Positions 9,184-19,138 of a DNA stretch of 64,000 nt are shown piece by piece. Both the position numbers and the translations under genes were made by a program. The stretch is from NCBI GenBank assembly GCA_003139615.1, contig PLJH01000027.1, positions 39,068 through 103,067 of the forward strand, written 5' to 3'. The stretch comes from Alphaproteobacteria bacterium. Lineage in GTDB: Bacteria; Pseudomonadota; Alphaproteobacteria; Micropepsales; Micropepsaceae. Below the pieces are notes generated by a model, which did no database searches, had not been told where the DNA came from, and worked only from the letters and a program-made list of their open reading frames with translations. The first letter of the stretch is position 1. Every line of letters begins with the position of its first letter.

Positions 9184-10842
9184 TCACGACACGACCACAA
9201 ACCTGACCGATCCGATATGCACTTCGTCGGCACGCTTCGGTGCGGGCGCGCCCGATTTACGCACTAACAGATCGTAAGGTTCGATCCGCAACGTGAACGG
9301 CCCGGCGGAATGCGCGACGATGCGCGTGACGTCGAACCGTTGCGCGGCCTTCATTGCCATGCCGGGCGTTTGCATGTGCGTCGCGCCGAACAGATTGAGC
9401 AATCCCACGGGATCGTTCAGGGCGGTCGTGCGGCCTTCGATCAGATAGACCGCAAATCCGGACGACGGCACGCGATCGAAATGGATGTCGGATAGTTCGA
9501 GAAGCACACGCTCGTTGGGCGCGATCGGAGGCGCGCTCAATGACGGCGGAGCTTCCGCCGTTGCGATCGGGGCTGCCTGAAGATTCTGTTGCGGCAGCGG
9601 CGCTGCAGCGACGCTTGCGGTCGGGACGGAAGCGCGACCGAGCACGCGGGCTCCGGGAGCCGACGGTGACACATCGATGGGATTGTCGTCCGCGAGATAG
9701 GTGAGCGCGCGCGTCCTCCTTGGTGCCGCCGCTTTCACCGCTCCGGTCGCAACAACCGTTTCGACCGAGGATTGAGTGGCCTGATCGGTGGGCGGAGGAG
9801 GCGGTGGTGGCGGCGGCGGAACCGGCAATGCAGGCGCCGTCCCCAGCGTGCCGTCGGTATCGTAGCGAACCGGAAGATTGGCGCGGTCGATATAGAAGCG
9901 CCGGCTGTTTGACTTCTCCTTGCCATCGACATCGAGAAAGACCCACGCATTTTCGTCGAGCCATCCGTCGGGCGGCAACGCACCCCAGCTTTTGCCGGGC
10001 GTCGCAGACCACGCAGCCCACATGCGGTCGATATTGGCATGATGCACCCAGAAAACGGGATCGAACGCCGCCGTACGCACATCCGCCATCGCGCCGTTGG
10101 CCGTACCGACCACGCCGCCGACCGCGAGGTGGATATCGTTGTGGGGCCGCTGCTCGAGCAGGCCGACTTGCGTCTCGTCCTCGCCGAGCGTATCGCCCGC
10201 AAATCCCGTCACGCCGATCTCGGAAAAGAAGATGTCGCTGTCGAGCGTAGCCGCCGCGCGACCGACCGCATCGCTGATGCCGAGCGTGCCGATGACGAAA
10301 GCGAGATCGCGATTGGAATGATAAAGCGGATTGGCATTCTGCTTTGCACGATCGACAAATTTACTCGCAAAGATTTCCGGAAAGCCCCGGTTGTCTTCTC
10401 TCGTATAATCCCAATATGGCAGTGCGAGGCTCGGATCGCCGGCTGCGTCGCGCAGGATGCGCTCGAAATAATAGAGATAGGCACGATGCCAGATCACGAA
10501 ATTCGCCGAGCTCTGACCGAAATGCGTGCACTTGTTCCAGTAGCGCGCGCGATCGACCTTCGCGACATTCGGATCCTGCGCGAGCGCGTCGGCATATTGC
10601 GCATCGTCATAGGCATGGATCGCCGCCTGGAAGAACCAGCTGCGATAATCGGATGCAGGCCGCGCCTTCATGACCGCCACGCCGCGGCGCAACGATTCCA
10701 CCCGAACAGGATCGCGAACGAATTCCGTAAGCGACATGCGAACAGGCGCCCGAGATTGCCCCAAAGCTGGTCCACCACCCATCGCCAGGAGCGCTCCCAG
10801 CGCCCCTGCCCGTCCGACAACCGCCCGCCGCGTAATTTTCAT
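9184..10842 (-). CDS. Tat-exported tyrosinase / polyphenol oxidase
   Basis: A 552-residue type-3 copper enzyme. A twin-arginine signal (ITRRAVVGRAGALGALLAMG) predicts folded export to the periplasm. CuA histidines are His76, His107 and His119 (CTHFGQSS, FVIWHRAYLYYFE). CuB histidines are His234 and His238 (PHNDIH) and His268 (DPVFWVHHANIDRMW). A ten-proline run near 342-351 links to a roughly 100-residue C-terminal beta domain resembling the PPO1/KFDV domain of plant polyphenol oxidases. It would oxidise phenols to o-quinones using O2. Classical bacterial tyrosinases are about 300 residues, so this is the larger plant-like architecture. It is divergent from the divL-like gene. Confidence 0.9.
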   Translation of the reverse strand: MKITRRAVVGRAGALGALLAMGGGPALGQSRAPVRMSLTEFVRDPVRVESLRRGVAVMKARPASDYRSWFFQAAIHAYDDAQYADALAQDPNVAKVDRARYWNKCTHFGQSSANFVIWHRAYLYYFERILRDAAGDPSLALPYWDYTREDNRGFPEIFASKFVDRAKQNANPLYHSNRDLAFVIGTLGISDAVGRAAATLDSDIFFSEIGVTGFAGDTLGEDETQVGLLEQRPHNDIHLAVGGVVGTANGAMADVRTAAFDPVFWVHHANIDRMWAAWSATPGKSWGALPPDGWLDENAWVFLDVDGKEKSNSRRFYIDRANLPVRYDTDGTLGTAPALPVPPPPPPPPPPTDQATQSSVETVVATGAVKAAAPRRTRALTYLADDNPIDVSPSAPGARVLGRASVPTASVAAAPLPQQNLQAAPIATAEAPPSLSAPPIAPNERVLLELSDIHFDRVPSSGFAVYLIEGRTTALNDPVGLLNLFGATHMQTPGMAMKAAQRFDVTRIVAHSAGPFTLRIEPYDLLVRKSGAPAPKRADEVHIGSVRFVVVS

Positions 10843-10894
10843 GCCTGCCCCTCCGGCCGCCTATCGTGACACATTTGTTCCGTACACCGATTGG

Positions 10895-11058
10895 TTAACG
10901 GTTTGATAAGACTCGTTAATTGGCAACGACCCGATTCCACCCGCCAGATTTCGCCCCCAATACCAGATTTAGATTTTTACACTTTCTTAACCACATTGCC
11001 TATGCGGACTCACCTCGCCTGCCTATCATGTTGATTCCAAAGTGATTCGTCCGGATTC
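10895..11058 (+). promoter_or_regulatory. divL upstream region: six GANTC sites and CtrA-like boxes
   Basis: GANTC, the CcrM methylation site, occurs at 10910, 10933, 11007, 11033, 11044 and 11054, six times in 149 bp. Two near-consensus CtrA boxes are visible: TTAA-N7-ATAA at 10895-10909, immediately followed by the first GANTC, and TTTA-N7-TTAACC at 10976-10992 (consensus TTAA-N7-TTAA). The region is shared with the divergent tyrosinase gene. Regulation by methylation and CtrA is inferred. Confidence 0.5.
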
Positions 11059-11076
11059 GGCGAACAAAGGGGCGGC

Positions 11077-13515
11077 GTGAAATGCGTCCCAAAGTGGGAC
11101 AGGGAAGGCCGTGAGGTTGGGGGATCGAGCTTGAGCGCGTGGCGCGCATACGGGACCAGCGGGCTCGCGCTCGCCGTCACGCTCGCCCCGGCGCCAGCCC
11201 TCGCGGCGACCGGACCCGATACCCAGGTGGCAATCGTGGCCGCGGCCATCGCCGCCGGCTCCGTGGGCCTCGCCGTAGCAGCCGGTCTTTGGGCGCTCGC
11301 CGAGCAATTCGAGGCCCGCCGTCTGCGCCGTTCGCTTCGCAACGCAGACGCCCGTGCGCGCGCTGCTGCCGGTGCACGCGATGCCCTCATCGCGGCCGGC
11401 CGCGAAGCAATGATCGTGTGGGGGCGCGACGGCTCTCCGGCGCAATCCTATGGCGCGGCGGACGCGCTGCTCGATGCCTGCCTCGAAGGGCCGGACGCGA
11501 TGGAGCTGGCTAAAGCGCTCGACGTCCTGAGCGAAAACGGCGGCGCCTTTGCGATAACAGCACATGACCGCGAAGGTCGCGCGGTCGCATTGCGCGGTCG
11601 CGCCGTGGGCGCGCTTGCCGCCGTGTGGCTGGAGCCGATCGCCGCGGATGCTGCGCAATCTTTGGCGCCCGATTTCCGCGCCATGCTCGAAGCGCTGCCG
11701 ATACCGGTTTGGTTGCGCGACAAGACGATGTCGCTGTTGTGGGGCAATCACGCTTTTCTGTCGGGCGCGGGTGCGCCCGACATCGAGACCGCCGCGCAAC
11801 AGCAGCTCACGCTTGAGAAATCCGAACGCGATTTGGCCGCGGCCGCGCGCGCAGAGGGACATGCGCTGGAAGCGAAGCGATTTGCCGTCGTTGCCGGACA
11901 GCGCCGCGCGCTGGCGTTCACCCATGCGCCTTTGGACGACGGACGCATTCTCGGCACGGCCATCGACGTCACGGACATTTCCAACGCCGAAGCGAAGCTG
12001 CAGCAGCACATCGATGCGCATGCCGATACGCTGGACAAGCTCGCCACGGCCGTCGCGATCTTCGATCGCGAACAGAAACTGAGCTTTTACAACCGCGCTT
12101 TCGCGGAACTCTGGGGCCTAAACGAGAAATGGCTCGACACGCGCCCGACGGACGGCGAAGTGCTCGACAAATTGCGCGAAGCCCGCAAGCTGCCGGAACA
12201 GCGCGATTATCAGCTCTGGAAACGCCAACGGCTCGCGCTCTACGGACAGCCCGAGGAATATCTGCCGGAAGATCTCTGGCACCTGCCCGGCGGCAAAACC
12301 TTGCGCATCGTGGCGCAGCCGCACCCGTTCGGCGGCCTCACCTTCCTCTACGAGGACGTGACCGAGAAGCTCGCGCTCGAGAGTTCCTACAACACGCTCA
12401 TCAAGGTGCAATCCGCAACGCTCGATACGCTACAGGAAGGCGTGGCGGTGTTCGGTCCCGATGCGCGACTCAAGCTGCACAACGCGGCCTTTGCGCGCAT
12501 CTGGGAACTTGAGCCTTTCGATCTCGCCGATGAGCCGCATGTGCAGAAGATCGCCGAAGCATCCATCGCGCGCTTCGGCCAGCGCCCTATGTGGGAAAAA
12601 TTTGTCGCAAGTATCGCGTCCGGCGCCGAACGCCGTCGCGATTGGGGCGAGATTGAACGCGCCGACAAGACGATCCTCGCGCTGTCGCTGGCGCCGCTGC
12701 CCGATGGCGCAACGCTCGCAACCTTCGCCGATGTCACAGATCGTTTCCGCATCGAGACAGCATTGCGCGACCGCAATGAAGCGCTGGAAGCGGCCGACCA
12801 GCTCAAATCGGATTTCGTGCAGCACGCCTCGTTCCTGTTCCGCGATCCGCTCAATGCCGTTCAGGGTTTCGCGGAAATGCTGGCGGGCGGGCATGCGGGC
12901 CCGCTGTCGGACAAGCAGACCGAATATGTGCAGGACATCCTCGCCGCTTCGAACAATCTCTCCGAGGTGACGAGCGACATTCTCGATCTGGCGCTGATCG
13001 ATTCCGGCGCGCTGCGGCTGGAACTCGCGCGCGTCGATCTGTTCGAACTGTTGTCGCGCGTGGCGCAGCCCTTGCGCAAGCACGCCGAGAGCCTCGACAT
13101 CGCATTCGCGCTCGATTGCGCGGAAGATGTCGGCATCGTCGTGGTCGATCCGCGGCGTATCCGCCAGGTCGTATTCAACCTCCTGTCCAACGCCTTCAAA
13201 TACACGCCGCGCGGCGGACACATCACCCTGGGCGGTCGCATCGAAGGCGACGATGTGCAGATTTTCGTCTCCGACACGGGACCTGGGATCGCGCCGGAAG
13301 TGAAGGCCAATGTGTTCGAACGGTTCTCCGCCAAAGGCCGCTCAGGTCAACGCGCCGGCGCGGGACTCGGTCTCGCGCTGGTAAACCGCTTCGTCGAACT
13401 GCATGACGGCTGGGTCGAAATGGAAAGCGGCACCGAGACCGGCACGCTGGTGCGCTGCCACCTGCCGCGCCGATTCCACGAGCCGGAAATTCCGGGCGAA
13501 AACAAAGTCGCGTAG
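11077..13515 (+). CDS. divL: DivL-like PAS pseudokinase, phospho-site is Phe
   Basis: An 812-residue protein with an N-terminal membrane anchor (about residues 45-75), a long PAS-containing region (about 90-560), then HisKA and HATPase domains. The H box reads FVQHASFLFRDPLNAV, so Phe586 stands where the phosphorylated histidine of SHELRTPL should be. In Caulobacter DivL the same position is Tyr. The ATP-binding domain looks intact: N box VVFNLLSNAFKYTPRG, G1 SDTGPGIAP, G2 GAGLGLALVNRF. It lies near tsaE-amgK-murU-addBA, the usual divL neighbourhood. DivL controls the CckA-CtrA phosphorelay; the assignment rests on architecture and context. The GTG start is preceded by AAAGGGG. Confidence 0.8.
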   Translation: MKCVPKWDREGREVGGSSLSAWRAYGTSGLALAVTLAPAPALAATGPDTQVAIVAAAIAAGSVGLAVAAGLWALAEQFEARRLRRSLRNADARARAAAGARDALIAAGREAMIVWGRDGSPAQSYGAADALLDACLEGPDAMELAKALDVLSENGGAFAITAHDREGRAVALRGRAVGALAAVWLEPIAADAAQSLAPDFRAMLEALPIPVWLRDKTMSLLWGNHAFLSGAGAPDIETAAQQQLTLEKSERDLAAAARAEGHALEAKRFAVVAGQRRALAFTHAPLDDGRILGTAIDVTDISNAEAKLQQHIDAHADTLDKLATAVAIFDREQKLSFYNRAFAELWGLNEKWLDTRPTDGEVLDKLREARKLPEQRDYQLWKRQRLALYGQPEEYLPEDLWHLPGGKTLRIVAQPHPFGGLTFLYEDVTEKLALESSYNTLIKVQSATLDTLQEGVAVFGPDARLKLHNAAFARIWELEPFDLADEPHVQKIAEASIARFGQRPMWEKFVASIASGAERRRDWGEIERADKTILALSLAPLPDGATLATFADVTDRFRIETALRDRNEALEAADQLKSDFVQHASFLFRDPLNAVQGFAEMLAGGHAGPLSDKQTEYVQDILAASNNLSEVTSDILDLALIDSGALRLELARVDLFELLSRVAQPLRKHAESLDIAFALDCAEDVGIVVVDPRRIRQVVFNLLSNAFKYTPRGGHITLGGRIEGDDVQIFVSDTGPGIAPEVKANVFERFSAKGRSGQRAGAGLGLALVNRFVELHDGWVEMESGTETGTLVRCHLPRRFHEPEIPGENKVA

Positions 13516-13521
13516 AAGATC

Positions 13522-13707
13522 TTAACGCAGAGGGCACAGAGGATGCGCAGAGGACGCTGGGGATCGACCTTGGCAATGCACAAATATGCGTATTGATTTT
13601 GTTCCCGGCGCGCTTTGCGCGCCAAATGGATTGCCAAGACTGTTCATCACAGATTGCATGCTGACTCCTCCGCGCCCTTCGCGCATCCCCCGCGTCCTCT
13701 GCGTTAA
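13522..13707. repeat. Inverted repeat bounding the divL/ndh convergent spacer
   Basis: TTAACGCAGAGG (13522-13533) and its exact complement CCTCTGCGTTAA (13696-13707) bound the spacer between two convergent genes. Further GCAGAGGA-type repeats lie inside each end. This resembles the GCAGAGG-rich intergenic repeats scattered through many proteobacteria. It may also end transcription from both sides; no T-rich hairpin is evident. Confidence 0.5.
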
Positions 13708-13712
13708 AAACC

Positions 13713-15017
13713 TTACTTGTCCACTTCGCTATCCGTGCCGGTGATCAACCGCGCGCCGCGCTGATAGGTGACGTAGGACCACGCCCAACTGAGCGCTACG
13801 ACGAACCGGTTGCGAAAGCCAATCAGGAAATAAACATGCGCGATGGACCAGATCAGCCAACCGATGAAGCCATAGACGCGCGCACTTCCAAAATCGACCA
13901 CGGCATTCTTGCGACCGATGGTGGCGAGGCAGCCATAGTCGGCGTATGAAAATGGTTTGGGCGCGGCGCGGCCGATCACGCGTGCCTTGATGAGTTCGCC
14001 GACGTAAGCGCCGGCCTGCTTCGCGGCCGGCGCGACGCCGGGTAGATACGATCCCGTACGAGTCTTGAACGCAGCGACATCGCCGACGACATAAACGCCC
14101 TCACAACCGGGAACCGAAAAATCCTCTTTCACAGTAACCCGCCCTGCCCGGTCGACGGCAGCTCCGAGCCATTGGCCGGCGGGCGACGCACCAACACCTG
14201 CCGCCCAGATGATCGTCCGCGCCGCCACAAATTCCGTACCGATAGTAACGCCCTTGCCGTCTATCGCCGTAACGGGTGTTCCCAGCCGAACTTCGACACC
14301 CATCGCTTTGATGACGCGATCGGCCTCACGCGAACATGGCTCGGAGAAAGCCGGAAGTACGCGCGGTCCCGCTTCAGCCAAAATGATGCGGGCCGAACTC
14401 GGTTCGATGTCGCGGAAATCGCGTGTAATGGAATTGCGCGCCAGTTCCGCAATCGCGCCCGCCATTTCGACGCCGGTCGGACCGGCTCCCACAATGACAA
14501 ACGTGAGCAGCGCGCGACGCGCGGCCTCGCCGGTCTCCACTTCCGCCCGCTCGAACGCCAGCAAAATATTTGCCCGCACGCGCGTCGCATCGTCGATGCT
14601 CTTGATGCCCGGCGCGTTCGCCTCCCAGTCGTCATGTCCGAAATAGGAATGCCGCGCGCCGGTTGCGATGAGAAGATAGTCGTACGGAATAGCGCGGCCG
14701 CATTTCGTGCGAACGGCTTTTTCGGCCGTATCAACTCCCGATACTTCTGCCAGAATCACATGCACATTCTTTTGAGTCTTGAGGATGCTGCGGATGGGCT
14801 GGGCAATTTCGGCCGGCGAGAGGCTTGCGGTTGCGACCTGATACAACAGCGGCTGGAACAGATGATAATTGTGCCGGTCGACAATGGTGATTTCGACGGG
14901 CGCGTTTCGGAGCGCGTGGGCTGCGGCCATTCCGCCGAAGCCCGCACCCACGATGACGACACGGTGAACATCGACGTGCCGGACGGAGGACTCCGTGTTA
15001 TCGTTCGGCTGAACCAT
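13713..15017 (-). CDS. ndh: Type II NADH dehydrogenase (NDH-2)
   Basis: A 434-residue flavoprotein with two dinucleotide-binding folds: FAD site VVIVGAGFGGMAAAHAL near residue 22 and NADH site VIVGAGPTGVEMAGAIAEL near 172. The C-terminal FAD motif is GVYVVGDVAAF. The tail has hydrophobic stretches (GFIGWLIWSIAHVYFLIG and a following segment) suited to membrane association. NDH-2 passes electrons from NADH to quinone without pumping protons. It converges with divL; the next gene downstream on the same strand is distant, so it is probably monocistronic. Confidence 0.88.
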   Translation of the reverse strand: MVQPNDNTESSVRHVDVHRVVIVGAGFGGMAAAHALRNAPVEITIVDRHNYHLFQPLLYQVATASLSPAEIAQPIRSILKTQKNVHVILAEVSGVDTAEKAVRTKCGRAIPYDYLLIATGARHSYFGHDDWEANAPGIKSIDDATRVRANILLAFERAEVETGEAARRALLTFVIVGAGPTGVEMAGAIAELARNSITRDFRDIEPSSARIILAEAGPRVLPAFSEPCSREADRVIKAMGVEVRLGTPVTAIDGKGVTIGTEFVAARTIIWAAGVGASPAGQWLGAAVDRAGRVTVKEDFSVPGCEGVYVVGDVAAFKTRTGSYLPGVAPAAKQAGAYVGELIKARVIGRAAPKPFSYADYGCLATIGRKNAVVDFGSARVYGFIGWLIWSIAHVYFLIGFRNRFVVALSWAWSYVTYQRGARLITGTDSEVDK

Positions 15018-15140
15018 CGCGAATGGTTCCCACTACTCGTAATCCGGGGGCGGATTCGGGAAACGAATCGCGCGACAGTACAATTAAAAGAAGATCATAT
15101 CTGTCGCAGAGTGCGCCACTCTTGAATTTTGGCTACCACC

Positions 15141-16705
<1,565 letters not shown>

Positions 16706-16820
16706 GCCCTATCCGGAAAAGCCCCTGTCCGGGCGGGGCAACATGTCGGACACGCCCCCCGGAATCAACGGAAAATCCCCGCTTCCGGCCGGACGGCTTC
16801 CCGGGCTACAAGTGCCTCGA

Positions 16821-17297
16821 ATGGATGAATATTCCCAAGCTTTCGGGCGCGAATTGATGCTGCATGGCCCCGCCGACACGGAAGCGCTCGGCGCGCGCAT
16901 TGCCGCAGGCTTGCGCGTGGGCACGGCCGTGGCGCTGGAGGGCGATCTGGGTGCGGGAAAAACCGTACTCGCCCGCTCGATCCTGCGCGCGCTGGGTGTC
17001 GAGGAAGACGTGCCCAGTCCGACCTTTACGCTCGTCCAGTCCTACGAGACGGCAAAGCTTCCGGTCCGCCATTACGACCTTTATCGAATCGAAAAAGCGA
17101 CCGAGATGGAGGAGTTGGCGCTCGAAGAAGCGCTCGACGAAGGTGCCGCCCTGATTGAATGGCCCGAGCGCGCATCGGCCTATATTCCAGACGACGCGCT
17201 GCATGTGCGCCTCGAAATCGCCGGCGAAAATTCGCGGCGGGCATTTCTCTCGGGACCGCATCGATGGGCACGCGAACTCGAGACACTCAAATCATGA
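16821..17297 (+). CDS. tsaE: tRNA threonylcarbamoyladenosine biosynthesis ATPase TsaE
   Basis: A 158-residue P-loop ATPase needed for t6A modification of ANN-decoding tRNAs together with TsaB, TsaC and TsaD. Walker A is GDLGAGKT (residues 41-48). The family motif PSPTFTLVQSYE and HYDLYRIE follow. ATG 16821 gives the normal length; the open frame extends upstream into the leader. Its stop overlaps the amgK start (ATGA), so tsaE, amgK, murU, addB and addA form a coupled operon. Confidence 0.93.
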   Translation: MDEYSQAFGRELMLHGPADTEALGARIAAGLRVGTAVALEGDLGAGKTVLARSILRALGVEEDVPSPTFTLVQSYETAKLPVRHYDLYRIEKATEMEELALEEALDEGAALIEWPERASAYIPDDALHVRLEIAGENSRRAFLSGPHRWARELETLKS

Positions 17298-18409
17298 CCG
17301 AACGCGCCGACGCCATGCACGATTTCCTTTCGAGCGCCGGATGGGGCGATGCGGAGTTGCGGCCGCTGCCGGGAGATGCCTCGACCCGACACTATGTCCG
17401 CGCGGAGATGAACGGCCGCAAGGCCATGGTGATGGATCAGCCCCAAGGTGCGGAAACACCCGCCTGCCTTCCCGGTGCCACGGAAGAACAGCGCCGTACG
17501 ATGGGCTATAATGCAATCGCGCGCCTCGCGGGCGCGGATGTGGGGCGCTTCGTGGCAACTGCAGACTTTTTGCGCGCACGCGGGTTGAGCGCACCGCAAG
17601 TCTACGCTGCCGATACAAAGAATGGTTTTGCACTGATTGAAGATCTGGGTGACGGCCTGTATGCCGACGTTCTGACGAACGGCGGCGACGAACACGCACT
17701 TTACGGCACCGCGATCGATGCGCTCGCAAGGATTCACGCGGAAGGCGCGCCCACGGTTTTACCAGCCGACAAGCCGCTTCACGCCTATGACGACGTGGCG
17801 CTCGTCGCCGAAACCGATCTGATGACGCAATGGTTCATGCCCGTCGCACTCGGGCGCGACGCAAGCGAAGCCGAAGTCTCAGAGCATCGCGCCTTATGGC
17901 GGGACCTCCTGGCGCCGGTTCTCGCGTCGCCTTCGGTGTTCGTGCATCGCGATTATCATGCGCAGAATCTTATCTGGCTGCCGGAACGTGCAGGCGTCGC
18001 CCGCGCGGGCATGATCGATTTCCAGGACGCCGTGGCCGGAACACGCAGCTACGATCTGATCTCGCTCGTCGAAGATGCGCGGCGCGACGTCGACCCTGTG
18101 CTCGCCGAAGCCATGACGAAACGCTATCTCGGCGCAATGCACGCCCAAGGCCGCCCCATGGAAGAAGATGTCTATCGCGCCGAAATGGCCGTGATGGCTG
18201 CGCAGCGCAATGCCAAGATCGCGGGCATTTTCGCGCGCCTCTACAAGCGGGACGGCAAGCCACGTTATCTCTCCTATCTGCCGCGCGTCTGGGGCTATCT
18301 CAACCGCGATCTCGAACATCCCGCGCTCGGGCCGCTCAAAGCATGGTATGACCGCGTGATTCCGCGAGAGGTCCGTGGAAATCCGATGGAAAGAGGAAAT
18401 CCGGCTTGA
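17294..18409 (+). CDS. amgK: AmgK-type N-acetylmuramate/GlcNAc kinase
   Basis: A 371-residue protein of the aminoglycoside phosphotransferase/choline kinase fold. The catalytic loop is HRDYHAQNL and the Mg-binding Asp is in MIDFQDAVAG. An ATG at 17294 overlaps the tsaE stop. The next gene is a MurU-like nucleotidyltransferase, and AmgK-MurU pairs make UDP-MurNAc from recycled MurNAc, bypassing de novo synthesis and lowering fosfomycin sensitivity in Pseudomonas and Caulobacter. The function is assigned from this pairing and fold; a generic sugar kinase is the alternative. Confidence 0.85.
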   Translation: MTERADAMHDFLSSAGWGDAELRPLPGDASTRHYVRAEMNGRKAMVMDQPQGAETPACLPGATEEQRRTMGYNAIARLAGADVGRFVATADFLRARGLSAPQVYAADTKNGFALIEDLGDGLYADVLTNGGDEHALYGTAIDALARIHAEGAPTVLPADKPLHAYDDVALVAETDLMTQWFMPVALGRDASEAEVSEHRALWRDLLAPVLASPSVFVHRDYHAQNLIWLPERAGVARAGMIDFQDAVAGTRSYDLISLVEDARRDVDPVLAEAMTKRYLGAMHAQGRPMEEDVYRAEMAVMAAQRNAKIAGIFARLYKRDGKPRYLSYLPRVWGYLNRDLEHPALGPLKAWYDRVIPREVRGNPMERGNPA

Positions 18410-19134
18410 GCGTCAAAGGTCCCACCCGTGCGATGATCCTGGCCGCCGGCCTCGGCACGCGGATGCGCCCGCTCACCAACGACCGTCCAAAACCGCTCAT
18501 CGAAGTGCGCGGCAGGGCGTTGATCGATCACGCCATCGACCGGCTCGTGGCGGCGGGCGTCACGCTCATCGTCGTCAATGTCCATTACCGCGCCGACATG
18601 ATCCGTGAGCATCTCGCCAAGCGAAGCGACGTCGAAATTCGCATCTCCGAGGAGAAAGACGAACTTCTGAATACGGGCGGTGGCATATTTCATGTGTTGC
18701 CCCACTTCGAGGGTGTGCCCTTCTTTGTCCACAATTCGGATTCGATCTGGGTCGAGGGTTACGGCCATGCGCTCGACCGCATGAAAGCGCGCTGGGATCC
18801 CGAACGGATGGATAGCCTGTTGCTGATGGCATCGCTCGTGACGTCCATGGGGTATGAAGGCCCAGGGGATTTCATGATGGACGCGGAGGGACACCTCTCG
18901 CGCGTTCCAGAGAAGCACATTTCGCCGTTCGCCTATCCGGGCGTTTACATTCTCAATCCGCGCCTGTTCGAAGGCTGCAAGCCGGGCTCCTTCTCGATCA
19001 ATCCGCTGTGGGATCGCAGCATCGAAGCCGGACGGCTGTTCGGCATCCGCCTCGACGGTGTGTGGATTCATGTCGGCACGCCCGAAGCGGTGAAGGAAGC
19101 CGAAGCCTATCTCGCCGATCTCGGAACCGGTTGA
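18406..19134 (+). CDS. murU: MurU-type N-acetylmuramate-1-phosphate uridylyltransferase
   Basis: A 242-residue nucleotidyltransferase. The N-terminal signature is ILAAGLGTRMRPLT with the lysine of RPKPLIEV, followed by an HNSDSIW metal site. The start appears to be TTG at 18406 (TTGA overlap with the amgK stop); ATG at 18433 would remove part of the leading strand. With AmgK it converts recycled MurNAc to UDP-MurNAc. An alternative is a general NDP-sugar pyrophosphorylase, but the kinase neighbour favours MurU. Confidence 0.85.
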   Translation: MSVKGPTRAMILAAGLGTRMRPLTNDRPKPLIEVRGRALIDHAIDRLVAAGVTLIVVNVHYRADMIREHLAKRSDVEIRISEEKDELLNTGGGIFHVLPHFEGVPFFVHNSDSIWVEGYGHALDRMKARWDPERMDSLLLMASLVTSMGYEGPGDFMMDAEGHLSRVPEKHISPFAYPGVYILNPRLFEGCKPGSFSINPLWDRSIEAGRLFGIRLDGVWIHVGTPEAVKEAEAYLADLGTG

Positions 19135-19138
19135 TTTC

